Source: BPJU01 sp964425225 (lineage in GTDB: Bacteria > Planctomycetota > Planctomycetia > Pirellulales > Pirellulaceae). From it: a stretch of DNA of 64,000 nucleotides. The stretch covers positions 3,923-67,922 of the forward strand of contig CAYRMD010000019.1 in the NCBI GenBank assembly GCA_964425225.1. The letters run 5' to 3'. The position numbers were made by a program, and so were the translations under genes. Positions within the stretch are counted from its first letter, which is position 1. Each line of letters starts with the position of its first letter. Positions 27,931 through 37,100 of the stretch are shown piece by piece. Below the pieces are notes generated by a model that was not told where the DNA came from, searched no databases, and saw only the letters and a list, made by a program, of their open reading frames with translations.

Positions 27931-28560
27931 ATGCCGCTGATCCCCTATGTCATTGAAAAAAGTGGTCGCGAAGAGCGGGTCTATGATATTTATAGCCGCT
28001 TACTCAAAGACCGCATCGTGTTCCTCGGCAGCCAGATCACCGACGAAGTGGCCAATGCCGTTGTGGCGCAGATGCTGTTCCTTCAATCCGAAGATCCGAA
28101 AGCCGACATCCATCTGTACGTCAATTCGCCGGGCGGCAGCGTCAGCGCCGGTTTGGCCATCTACGACACAATGCAATGGGTCAGTTGCGACGTGGCAACC
28201 TATTGTATCGGGCAAGCCGCTTCCATGGGGGCCGTGCTCTTGGCGGCTGGCACCGCCGGTAAGCGCTATGCCTTGCCAAATGCTCGCATCATGATCCATC
28301 AGCCACTTGGCGGGATGCAGGGCTCAACCGAGGACATTTTGATCCATGCCAAAGAGTTTCGGCGAATCAAACAGCGATTGAACGAAATCCTCTACCGGCA
28401 CACCGGCCAGTCCCTGGAAAGGATCGAAAAAGACACGGACCGCGACCGGTTCATGACGGCCGAGGAAGCAGCAGCCTATCGGTTAATTGACAAGGTCATT
28501 GAAACCGTGAAATCGGTGGTCCCTGTGCCCGGAGGTCAAGGCACCGACACAAGTGGATGA
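27931..28560 (+). CDS. clpP: ATP-dependent Clp protease proteolytic subunit (second of two)
   Basis: 209 residues, canonical ClpP in length and sequence. Triad S98 (GQAASMGAV), H123 (MIHQPLGG) and D172 (DTDRDRFM), almost the same numbering as the E. coli enzyme. The N-terminal MPLIPYVIEK segment matches the axial-loop region of typical ClpP. It follows the first clpP after 42 bases, so the pair is probably co-expressed and could form mixed-ring barrels as seen in some other bacteria with two ClpP proteins; that is inference. No clpX follows, unlike the usual tig-clpP-clpX order. Confidence 0.96.
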   Translation: MPLIPYVIEKSGREERVYDIYSRLLKDRIVFLGSQITDEVANAVVAQMLFLQSEDPKADIHLYVNSPGGSVSAGLAIYDTMQWVSCDVATYCIGQAASMGAVLLAAGTAGKRYALPNARIMIHQPLGGMQGSTEDILIHAKEFRRIKQRLNEILYRHTGQSLERIEKDTDRDRFMTAEEAAAYRLIDKVIETVKSVVPVPGGQGTDTSG

Positions 28561-28626
28561 TCTGTGCACAACGCTTGATGCGAGGGAACGCCCGCCTGCT
28601 TCGGCCTCTCATGGAGGAGAGGTATT

Positions 28627-29520
28627 ATGAGAAAGTCTTATACGCAACTCCAAAGACTTCCAAGACTAATTGTAGGGTTTGTCTTCTTTTGGCCATTGCT
28701 GGTCGCATGCCGACATCAACAGTTGCGAGAGGCGTTTTTGGTTGAGGCATTCAGCGCAGAGACGCGCGCAATTGAGGACAAGGTGTACGACCTAGCTTAT
28801 CGAGTCGAGGATTTGGAACAGAGAGTCGATCGCCTGGAAGGTGCTGCCGGGCAAGGCGGTTCGTCTCAAGGCAAGGCCCTACCTCGACACCGCCCCTCGG
28901 CACCCTCGCAGGAGATTCCGGACTTAAGTCCTCCGGAAGTTGATCCGGGGCGTCCGGTAACCCCCGAGCAACTGCGCCGTGGCTCTTCGTACCGACCTGG
29001 AGGTCGGTCAGGTGAGTTTGTCGCGGCCCTCGATGCTGCTGGCGACGAACTGCCCGATCGCTTGCCGCAAGCCGATCCACAATCTGTCACGCTGCACATT
29101 GACCAGCGGACCGCGTTAGCCGATTGGGATGGCAAACCTGGACCAGACGGAGTGTGGCTCGTCTTCCGGGCAGAAGATTCCGACGGACAGCTCATCAGTC
29201 AAGGCGGTCGAGTAACCGCGGTTTTGCTGGATGCCGTATCTCGAACACACGTCGGGCGATGGGAATTCGACGCGCTTACGGTTCGCCGCGCTATTCGTTG
29301 GGACGATCCGCCTGCCGCATTCGTCTTACCACTTCGATGGAAGCAAACACCCCGCAACCTCCAACTTCACTTGTTCATAAGATGGGAAGACGAATCGGGA
29401 CGACGTTGGGAAACGGACAGTCCTATCGATGGCTCGGGCAGTTCTCAGCAAGCTGCCCAATGGCAGGCCCGCAGCAGCGGTTCAGCCACGCATGGTCCTC
29501 CAGCCGCTGTATACCGCTAA
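28627..29520 (+). CDS. Lipoprotein of unknown function
   Basis: 297 residues. GGAGGAGAGG stands just before the ATG. The N-terminus is a lipoprotein signal (LIVGFVFFWPLLVAC) with C28 as the lipidated cysteine, so the protein should be membrane-anchored. A short coiled coil follows (EDKVYDLAYRVEDLEQRVDRL, heptads of Leu/Val), then a Pro/Gly-rich linker and a beta-rich C-terminal domain with Trp-rich stretches (TALADWDGKPGPDG, RFKQ-like region). I recognise no family. It lies 66 bases after the second clpP and may be co-transcribed. The stop codon lies in the loop of a small perfect hairpin (29512-29526). Confidence 0.78.
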   Translation: MRKSYTQLQRLPRLIVGFVFFWPLLVACRHQQLREAFLVEAFSAETRAIEDKVYDLAYRVEDLEQRVDRLEGAAGQGGSSQGKALPRHRPSAPSQEIPDLSPPEVDPGRPVTPEQLRRGSSYRPGGRSGEFVAALDAAGDELPDRLPQADPQSVTLHIDQRTALADWDGKPGPDGVWLVFRAEDSDGQLISQGGRVTAVLLDAVSRTHVGRWEFDALTVRRAIRWDDPPAAFVLPLRWKQTPRNLQLHLFIRWEDESGRRWETDSPIDGSGSSQQAAQWQARSSGSATHGPPAAVYR

Positions 29521-29526
29521 GCGGTA
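29512..29526 (+). other. Hairpin with the stop codon in its loop
   Basis: TACCGC (29512-29517), loop TAA (the lipoprotein stop codon), GCGGTA (29521-29526). A perfect 6-base stem. No T run follows, so it is not a classic terminator; it may help end translation or protect the transcript. Could be chance. Confidence 0.35.
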
Positions 29527-30307
29527 GCTCACGGAACGGCGGCAGCCGACATCAGATCGATCGGCCTTTCGCGGCTATTTGGTGAGCGGATCTTCCCACG
29601 CCTTCGCCTTGACCCAATTGCCTCGTGCTCCGGAGTGACTTTCGGAAACCGGCAGTATTGGAAGTAAACCGGGCCGGTGGCGATTCATCCGATCACCGCC
29701 GACAGTATGACCTCACCGATCCAGGTGAGAGAATACCTTTGCTTCTTTGCGCGAGCACGCTTTACCCGGCTCAGTTTGCACCTGAAGGCCTTAGTGGAGC
29801 CCTAAAATTTAAGATGGGGCGCCGCCTGGTGGCACGTTTTGCATCGACGTCGATTGGGGGCAAGGCGCTTACCGCATTTTGGACACCGAACTGCTTTAAT
29901 CGGCGCGCTCGCTTGGTTCGCGGACGAAGTCCCATAGCCTTGATCCTTTGTTCGCGACGGTGCTGTCAGCCTCCGATCCACCGGGGCCCTTGTCTCGCAG
30001 GCAGCCGACGCTACCGAGGGCACATCCGATGCTGCTCCGAGCAACCCGAAGTACGGAAACATCAAACCGAGTCACGGGCAGTAACCAGCTGCCGCGTACC
30101 ATCGAGCCACACGGTGGAATGCACCTCCTAATTGGTTTAGTATGAAATTTACCGCCAAATGCTGATGCCGACAATTCCAACCCAGGCTGCTAAACAACTT
30201 GTGTTGCTCAATATTAAGCCTACTAATATAATGAACAGCGCCAGGCTCGTGGATGGAACGAATCTTCTCGCATCCTGCGGAACACAGCACATCAGGCGGT
30301 TGAACTT
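29521..30307. other. Intergenic region between lipoprotein and kinase genes
   Basis: About 790 bases. The only protein-like feature is a zinc-ribbon-like C-terminus in a minus-strand frame (29802-30065), listed separately. No repeat copy or RNA gene recognised. Confidence 0.4.
29802..30065 (-). CDS. Possible small zinc-ribbon protein
   Basis: 87-residue frame. The last 30 residues read CPKCG, KRLAPNRRR, CKTCHQ, i.e. two CxxC-type knuckles 12-14 residues apart, the layout of a zinc ribbon. The N-terminal 55 residues have no recognisable structure and the start is uncertain. Context (between two plus-strand genes) neither supports nor excludes it. It may be a short real protein or a chance frame. 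Confidence 0.33.
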   Translation of the reverse strand: MMFPYFGLLGAASDVPSVASAACETRAPVDRRLTAPSRTKDQGYGTSSANQASAPIKAVRCPKCGKRLAPNRRRCKTCHQAAPHLKF

Positions 30308-33301
30308 ATGGTGGGCGATCAAATGGCTGACAGCCAAGCAAGCAAGACACCGGGTCTGTCGGCCGCAGCCCCGGGCGAGGAGCCGTTGCACGCCCCATGG
30401 AACGGCGGCACTGGGGCACCGGGATTTTCTCCACCAGCCGTTTCCTGGGAGGAGCAAAAGACCGTCATTTCGCGCCAGCCTCCTCCCGTCGCCAGCCCCC
30501 CCACTCGGAGAATGTCGGCTGCCGAGCAGGTGGCTCAGCAATTGGTCGGCCAACGGCTCAGCCATTTCGTATTGGAGGAGTTCATTGGCGGCGGGGGTAT
30601 GGGAGCTGTGTTTCGCGCCACAGACACGGCTTTAGGCCGGACGGTGGCTATTAAGGTTGTATCCGGTGCCAGTCACGACGAGGAGGCCCTGCGGAGGTTT
30701 AAGAACGAAGCGCAAAGTGCGGCCAGGCTAGACCATCCGAATATCGCGCGCGTTTATTACGTCGGGGCAGACAAGGGATGGGATTTCATCGTTTTCGAAT
30801 ATGTCCAAGGTGTAAACCTCCGCGATTTGGTAGCGCAGCGTGGTCCACTGCCCATCGATGAAGCGATTTCCTACGCCGTGCAAGTGGCCGCGGCATTGGA
30901 ACACGCATTCCAGCGAGACGTGGTGCATCGCGATATCAAACCTTCGAACGTTTTAGTTACCGCCGACGGTGTCGTGAAGCTCGTCGACATGGGCTTGGCT
31001 CGTTTACAAATGGATACGACCGACGAGTTAACTGCCAGCGGTGTGACTCTGGGAACTTTTGACTACATTTCCCCAGAACAAGCCCGAGACCCGCGTCAGG
31101 CCGACGTGCGCAGCGACCTTTATTCGCTCGGTTGCACACTTTTTTTCATGCTGACCGGTCGGCCACCCTTCCCGGTGGGCACCGTGTTGCAAAAACTATT
31201 GAGCCACAGTTCCGTACCCCCACCGGATCCTCGCCAATTCCGCGACGACGTCCCGGCGGAATTGGCGGCGGTGGTGTTGAAGTTACTAGCGAAAAGTCCC
31301 GCCGACCGGTATCAAACGCCATCCGAATTAGTGGCCGAATTGGTATTGCTGGCCGAACAACTTGGCATTGCTTTCATCGGTTTTCGACCAGCGGTCGTGG
31401 TGGCTCCAGCATCCCCAACCCCGCAGTGGAGACAAACTCTACCGTGGGTAGCTGCTGTAGTAGGAATTGTGGTGGTCGCGTGGCTACTGGAGTTATTGAG
31501 TGGACCGGAATCGATCGCCATCGGACCACCTCGCCTTCCAGTAGCCAATGACGCATCCAGCTCGGTAGCTCCGCCCAAGGCATTGCAAACTGGTTCGCCG
31601 CCCCTGGATTCGTTGTCGACAGGTGAGATGCCAGTACCGGTGACACCTCCAACGTCCACATCTGATGGCTCAGCCAACGCTAGTGCGTCACCATCAGGCA
31701 CCGACCGGGGTTCTTTGGGTGCGTCGATATCGTCCGCAACAGCAGATGCTTCGTCGCCTCCGATGCAGCCAAGTGAACCCGTCAGCCCTACGCCCGCGTC
31801 TTCCCCAGCGAGTGCGACGGCGGCGCCCACTTCTGAGTCGCCGATGCGGTTTCCTTCCGATAAGACTGAAGGAACACCGGCTCCTGCGCTTAGCCAATCT
31901 CCGACGGCCGCTCCGTCCAGTTCTCCAACGTCCGGACCTGAATCGGGCAATGCCACTGGGCCAATGGTAGCCAGTACAAATACTGCGCCGGCAACGGCGC
32001 AAGTCGTGACCGGGCCATCCGTCGATTCCAACGTGCCTCCGGTGCCGAGGATACGTCGCATTATTGTCAGTCCCGTATCGGTCGAGGTACCGGCGGATGC
32101 ACTGTTGGTTAGCTCCTTGATGAGCGCTTTCGATAAAGTAGCGCATCTGGAGAACGTAGACCGGATCGAACTGTGGCACGATGGGCCAATGGAAGTCCGA
32201 TCGCAAGTTATCAACATTCCCGAACGATTGGAAGTTCATGCCGGCGCCGGGTTCCGACCGGTGATATGGTTTAGACCGCAAATTGGAATCTTCGGTTCGG
32301 AAACCCGGTTCTTGACTATGCGCGGCGGTAATTTTTTGTGGAACGGGATTGATATCGTGGCTTTGCCGCCTGCGGACGTATCTACCGATTTAGCGCTGTT
32401 TGCTTTGGACGATATTGACAGTTTTCAGCTTCAGGATGTGACGATCAGCGTGTTGGACGCTGCAGCCCAGCCTGAGAAAGTTCGTGTCCTGGAGCTTTTG
32501 CCATCGCGGATGGCGCCAAGTGCCGAGATGCGAATGCCGTTAGCCGCCACCATGCGTTTGCCTCCGCGTTTTCATTTGGAAAGAGTTGCTGTCCGGGGTG
32601 CCGTCACGATGCTCTACGTATCGGCCGCTCAACCACTGGAGTTGCTTTGGCAGCAGGGATTACTCATTACTCCAGGACGGTTGATTCAAATCGGTGGCAC
32701 TAGTGATGCCTATAACTGGGATGCCGAATGGCAAATCCGCTTAGAGCACATCACGGCTGCGGTTGAAAAAGGGTTGGCTGCCGTGGTGGTGGATACCGAA
32801 GGCTCACGGCCGCTCGATGGCAGCCTCGAGTTGTATGATTGCGTCCTCATGACGTCTCATGACGTGCCGCTGATCGACTTCCGCGGCGTTGCATCGTTTG
32901 ATCAAGCGGAAAAAGCTCTTCGGTTCCGGGGGGACAGGAATTTCTATCCGACACGGATGAGTGCGATGATGGGAATGAATCGTGCTATGCGCCGCATTCG
33001 TTGGCGCATCCTTACAAGGGATGGGCTGGTACGCGAATATGGATTCGACGACAAAGACGCCGAATGGTATGAAGAAAAATCTGCGAAGGAATCCGTTCTT
33101 TGGAAAGAGCTACCGCCTGCCTTTGCTGATGTGCCGGCACACCGCCAAACCCGTGCACAGTACGAAATGGATACCAGTGCGCGTAACCCGGCGCGGGCCG
33201 CTGGCTTTGATCCGGCGCTACTGCGCGAATTCCCCGCGACGCCGGCGCCCGTTCCATTGGACGTGCCTGCACCAATGGCTCCGATGCCGTTGAACCGCTG
33301 A
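30308..33301 (+). CDS. Membrane Ser/Thr protein kinase with large extracytoplasmic region
   Basis: 997 residues. Disordered N-terminus to about 80, then a Hanks-type kinase domain: glycine loop GGGGMGAVF (94-102), K116 (VAIKVV), catalytic HRDIKPSN (207-214), magnesium loop DMG (227-229, in place of DFG) and GTFDYISPEQA activation segment; the residues needed for catalysis are present. A transmembrane helix lies at about 379-398 (WVAAVVGIVVVAWLLELL). A Ser/Pro/Ala/Thr-rich linker (400-585) leads to a beta-rich C-terminal region (about 590-950) of unknown family with many hydrophobic repeats, perhaps parallel-beta-helix-like. Signals from outside may control the kinase; substrate unknown. No paired phosphatase nearby. 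Confidence 0.92.
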   Translation: MVGDQMADSQASKTPGLSAAAPGEEPLHAPWNGGTGAPGFSPPAVSWEEQKTVISRQPPPVASPPTRRMSAAEQVAQQLVGQRLSHFVLEEFIGGGGMGAVFRATDTALGRTVAIKVVSGASHDEEALRRFKNEAQSAARLDHPNIARVYYVGADKGWDFIVFEYVQGVNLRDLVAQRGPLPIDEAISYAVQVAAALEHAFQRDVVHRDIKPSNVLVTADGVVKLVDMGLARLQMDTTDELTASGVTLGTFDYISPEQARDPRQADVRSDLYSLGCTLFFMLTGRPPFPVGTVLQKLLSHSSVPPPDPRQFRDDVPAELAAVVLKLLAKSPADRYQTPSELVAELVLLAEQLGIAFIGFRPAVVVAPASPTPQWRQTLPWVAAVVGIVVVAWLLELLSGPESIAIGPPRLPVANDASSSVAPPKALQTGSPPLDSLSTGEMPVPVTPPTSTSDGSANASASPSGTDRGSLGASISSATADASSPPMQPSEPVSPTPASSPASATAAPTSESPMRFPSDKTEGTPAPALSQSPTAAPSSSPTSGPESGNATGPMVASTNTAPATAQVVTGPSVDSNVPPVPRIRRIIVSPVSVEVPADALLVSSLMSAFDKVAHLENVDRIELWHDGPMEVRSQVINIPERLEVHAGAGFRPVIWFRPQIGIFGSETRFLTMRGGNFLWNGIDIVALPPADVSTDLALFALDDIDSFQLQDVTISVLDAAAQPEKVRVLELLPSRMAPSAEMRMPLAATMRLPPRFHLERVAVRGAVTMLYVSAAQPLELLWQQGLLITPGRLIQIGGTSDAYNWDAEWQIRLEHITAAVEKGLAAVVVDTEGSRPLDGSLELYDCVLMTSHDVPLIDFRGVASFDQAEKALRFRGDRNFYPTRMSAMMGMNRAMRRIRWRILTRDGLVREYGFDDKDAEWYEEKSAKESVLWKELPPAFADVPAHRQTRAQYEMDTSARNPARAAGFDPALLREFPATPAPVPLDVPAPMAPMPLNR

Positions 33302-33415
33302 GAGCTTCTCGCCTGGCCTTTCGACCGCTTCCCGAATTGGACTTCTTCAAGGCTGGTGTAGAACCGATAGTAGCATTTCCCCATCGAGCTGACAGGATCG
33401 TAGCCCGCCTCTAGC

Positions 33416-33785
33416 CGTTTGTGTGGGTCACGTTTGTAGGTGAAAAATTCTTAGCGCAGAGGCGCAGAGGATAGTATAACTAAGCTGGCGACATCCGCTG
33501 TCGGCTGGGAAAGAACCATTGTTGCCCAAGGCCTCTACATGGTGCCCCGCTGATGATCATGCCACGGCTTGGGTTAGCTATTTTCACCAAAATCACCAGG
33601 GTCGTGCGAAAAATTCGTGATTAAACCGCTAACCGATCTTGGCAGGTGTCTGTTTTACTGGGCCTTGGCTCGTTTGCGTCAAATCCTCACGCCCATGAAA
33701 TGGCAAATGCCCAACACGCATCACAGCGGAGTTCTGAGCGCGAACAACTTACCTACCATCAAGACGCACACACCTGGCAAAGGCA
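33416..33785. repeat. Dispersed repeat family B, copy 2
   Basis: Aligns block by block with 14934-15320: tcacgtttgtaggtgaaaaa, gcgcagaggcgcagagg, aagaaccattgttgcc, atgccacggcttgggttag, ttcaccaaaatcaccaggg, gtgcgaaaaattcgtgatta, ggctcgtttgcgtcaaatcc, atgaaatgg, acgcatcacagcggagttc and atcaagacgcacac. The two copies lie 18 kb apart in the same orientation. Confidence 0.75.
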
Positions 33786-33944
33786 AAAAGGTGACGGTAA
33801 ACCCACCTTGCCAAAACGGGACGTTACAACGTAGCACGAGCCCAAGCGCTCAGTCCAGTCGTGCATACTCTGCTTCTGCATCCCGTTGCGCCTTTGCGTC
33901 TAAGCCTCTTGGCGTTTAAGTACATCCCACAGTGCTATTAGGTT

Positions 33945-33973
33945 TTGTTTTCGGTTTCACTCGGCTGTATAAT
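33945..33973 (+). promoter_or_regulatory. Candidate sigma-70-type promoter for the 34.1-40.6 kb cluster
   Basis: TATAAT at 33968-33973 with TTGTTT at 33945-33950, spacer 17 bases. The -10 box is perfect; the -35 matches three of six positions. It lies 137 bases upstream of the ATG at 34111. Sequence-only guess. Confidence 0.35.
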
Positions 33974-34110
33974 GCCGGAAGTAATCGATCGGCCGTTAGA
34001 CGCCACGCACGGGGTGTTTGATCGATGTAATTGTTGGGAACCTCGCCAAGTATTTCCCGCCTTGACGGCCCGATTATCCCTTAGCGGCTAAACAGAGGAG
34101 TAGGACGGGC

Positions 34111-37100
34111 ATGTATCGACGTGTACCGGCTAACGAGAGGACCAATGCACGACAGCAGCCGTTGATAAGGTCTTTTTTTGGGGTGCTGCTGTGGACATTC
34201 GCAACGTTGCCGCTTATTGGCTTTGGTCAGCAGGCAACCGATGAGATTTATTTTAACCGCGATATTCGCCCGATTCTCTCGAACAACTGCTTTAAGTGTC
34301 ATGGTCCGGACGCTGCGGAGCGAAAAGGTGGAATAGCAGGTTTACGATTAGATGTTCCCGAAGGAGCCTATGAGGACTTGGGCGGTTATGCGGCTGTTGT
34401 CCCTGGTAAGCCCGAAGCCAGCGAATTAATACGTCGCGTTCGCTCATCGAATCCTGCGGAACGCATGCCGCCACCTGAATCAGGCAAAATACTTACGGCC
34501 CAAGAAGTTACCCTTTTAGAACGGTGGATTGCAGCCGGGGCACGCTACGAGCCGCACTGGTCTTACTGTCCTGTGCGACGTCCCAACCTTCCCACGGAAT
34601 ATAAAGATAGTTGGGTTCAAAATGCGGTGGACCTCTTTATTTTGGCGCGCTTGCGCCGTGAAGGGCTCGAGCCGTCGCCGGAAGCGGATCGCGAAGCGCT
34701 AATCCGCCGAGTTTACCTGGATTTAATAGGTCTCCCGCCCACTCCTGAAGAGGTGGATGCGTTTCTTGCGGACGGTCGTCCTGATGCGTACGAACGGCTC
34801 GTGGATCGGCTCCTGGCCTCGCCTGCATTTGGAGAACACTGGGCGCGCATGTGGTTGGATCTTGTGCGCTATGCCGATTCGGCAGGTTATGCCGATGACC
34901 CACCGCGCACCATTTGGGCCTACCGAGATTATGTTATTCGAGCGTTCAATGCCAATCGCCCCTTTGATCAATTCACCATCGAACAACTTGCAGGCGACCT
35001 ACTGCCGAATCCGACTCAGGAACAATGGATCGCCACAGCCATGCATCGCAACACGATGACAAATAACGAGGGGGGAACGAACGACGAAGAATTCCGTAAC
35101 GCGGCGGTTGTTGACCGAGTCAATACGACGTTTGCAGTATGGATGGGCACCACGGTGAATTGTGCCCAATGCCACAACCACAAGTACGATCCCATTTCGC
35201 AAAAGGAGTATTTTCAGTTATTTGCGATCTTTAACACCACGCAAGATGCGGATCGTCGCGATGAAAGTCCGGTGCTCGAGATCTGGACCGACGAGCAGCG
35301 GGAATACCAGGCCCGGTTACAAGAAAAGCTCTTAGCACTCCGACAAAAGCTCAGCCGTGTGGATGCCGAGCTCCGGGAAGAAGAGCAGAAATGGGAGGAG
35401 GCGCTGCGACAGGCAAAGCACTGGCAAGTGCTGGTACCTGAGTCGGCTGTGACCGATACAGGTAACACGCTACGCTGGTCGGACGACGGTATCATTTGGG
35501 CGAGCGATGCGAAACAAGAAACGCGGACCGTTGTCTATCCAATACAAAAACCGACGCGTTGCGTTGCCATTCAGATTGAGGCCTTAGCGGACCCGCAGTT
35601 GCCCGGTCAGGGACCCGGCTGGGCCGCCGGCAACTTCGTTTTGTCGGGTGTGCACGTCGCGATCGATCACGGTCAACAAAACCCTCCGATTGGGCGTTTC
35701 GTTCGGATCGAGCTTCCCGGCCAGCAACGCATATTGTCGCTAGCTGAAGTTCAGGTGTTTCGTGATAACCGCAATATTGCAACTGAGGGACATGCTTCGC
35801 AAAGTAGCACGGATTTCGGCGGCGAGGCGCGGTTGGCAATCGACGGTCAAACCGACGGCCGCTATTACGAGGGCAAGTCCACCACGCACACAGCGCAATC
35901 CGACAATCCGTGGTGGGAGGTACAACTGCCAGACAGCGGACCGATCGAGCGCGTCGTCGTGTGGAATCGTACGGACAATAATCTTCAATCCCGCTTGGAC
36001 GGTTTCCGCCTGCTGATTCTGGATGAAGCCCGGCAAATAGTTTGGGAACATGTCGAGCCCGAGGCGCCTTCCAGTCATCGCGAATATCGACTGGCAGGGC
36101 CCCAGCCGATCCGATTTGCGTCGGTACGTGCGGATTGGGAGCAGCAAGGTTTCCCAGCAAGTAGCGTCCTCAAACCTTCCGATAAGCAACCCGGCTGGGC
36201 AGTCGCTCCGCGAACCGGGCAGTCCCATCGGTTAACACTCATCGCTGAAAAACCGTTGGAATTTCCGGCCGATAGTCGTTTGGTGGTGCGTCTGGAACAT
36301 CGTTACCCGCATCCGGCCCACGTTCTGGGCAAATGGCGGGTATTGGTGACGGGGGATACCTTGTCAGCCGACGTAGCCGGATTACCGGCAGCAGTACACG
36401 AGGCTCTTTTTACGGAACGCACCGACCGAACCGAAGAACAGCAAAAGTTGCTGGATGATTACTTTTTGGCAACGACCCCTCGTTTGGACTCCGAGCGCCA
36501 GCAGCTTAAGCTCTTGGAAAAGCAGTTAGCGGAAATGAAACCGGTAACGACCGTGCCGATCATGTGCGAGTTGCCGGAAGGGCAACGCCGCATAACACGC
36601 ATCCAACGACGAGGCAATTTTTTGGATGTCGGCGAAGTCGTTGAACCTGGATTCCCATCGGCCTTCGGTTTCAGCTCGGTGGACACTCCTCCGACACGTT
36701 TGGATTTGGCCCGCTGGCTTGTCGATCCGCGTAATCCGCTTACGGCCCGCGTGACGGCGAATCGGTTTTGGGAGCAGCTTTTCGGTCTTGGGTTGGTACG
36801 TACCACTGAGGAATTTGGAGCGCAGGGCGAGCTGCCCACACACCCAGAGCTGCTGGACTGGTTAGCAGCCGAGTTCGTAGAATCGGGCTGGGATATGAAA
36901 CAGTTTCTGCGGTTGTTAGTCACATCCGCTACCTATCGCCAGGCGTCGCGTGTTACCCCAGAGCTTCTGCAACGTGATCCAGAAAACCGACTGTTGGCAC
37001 GCGGGCCTCGCTTTCGGTTGGCGGCCGAGACCATTCGTGATCAAGCGCTGGCGGTTGCTGGCCTCTTGAGCCGGAAGATGTATGGAGAACCGGTGCGACC

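Larger units (their letters stand above)
33302..34110. other. Intergenic region with repeat copies and a promoter candidate
   Basis: About 810 bases. Holds family B copy 2 (33416-33785), an inverted GCAAAGGC-type arm (tgcgcctttgcgtctaagcc, near 33886-33905), and a promoter candidate (33945-33973) upstream of the DUF1549/DUF1553 gene. No gene seen. Confidence 0.5.

Noticed and set aside
28740..28770. gcgcagagacgcgcgcaatt inside the lipoprotein gene, resembling the GCAAAGGC arm
   Set aside because: It is in-frame coding sequence with no opposed arm; likely coincidence.
31312..32217. Minus-strand open frame of 301 codons opposite the kinase linker
   Set aside because: Low-complexity Gly/Ala/Thr/Asp text created by the Ser/Pro-rich linker of the kinase on the other strand.
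34637..34903. Minus-strand frames inside the DUF1549/DUF1553 gene
   Set aside because: Shadows of a well-supported gene; no domain or start signals.
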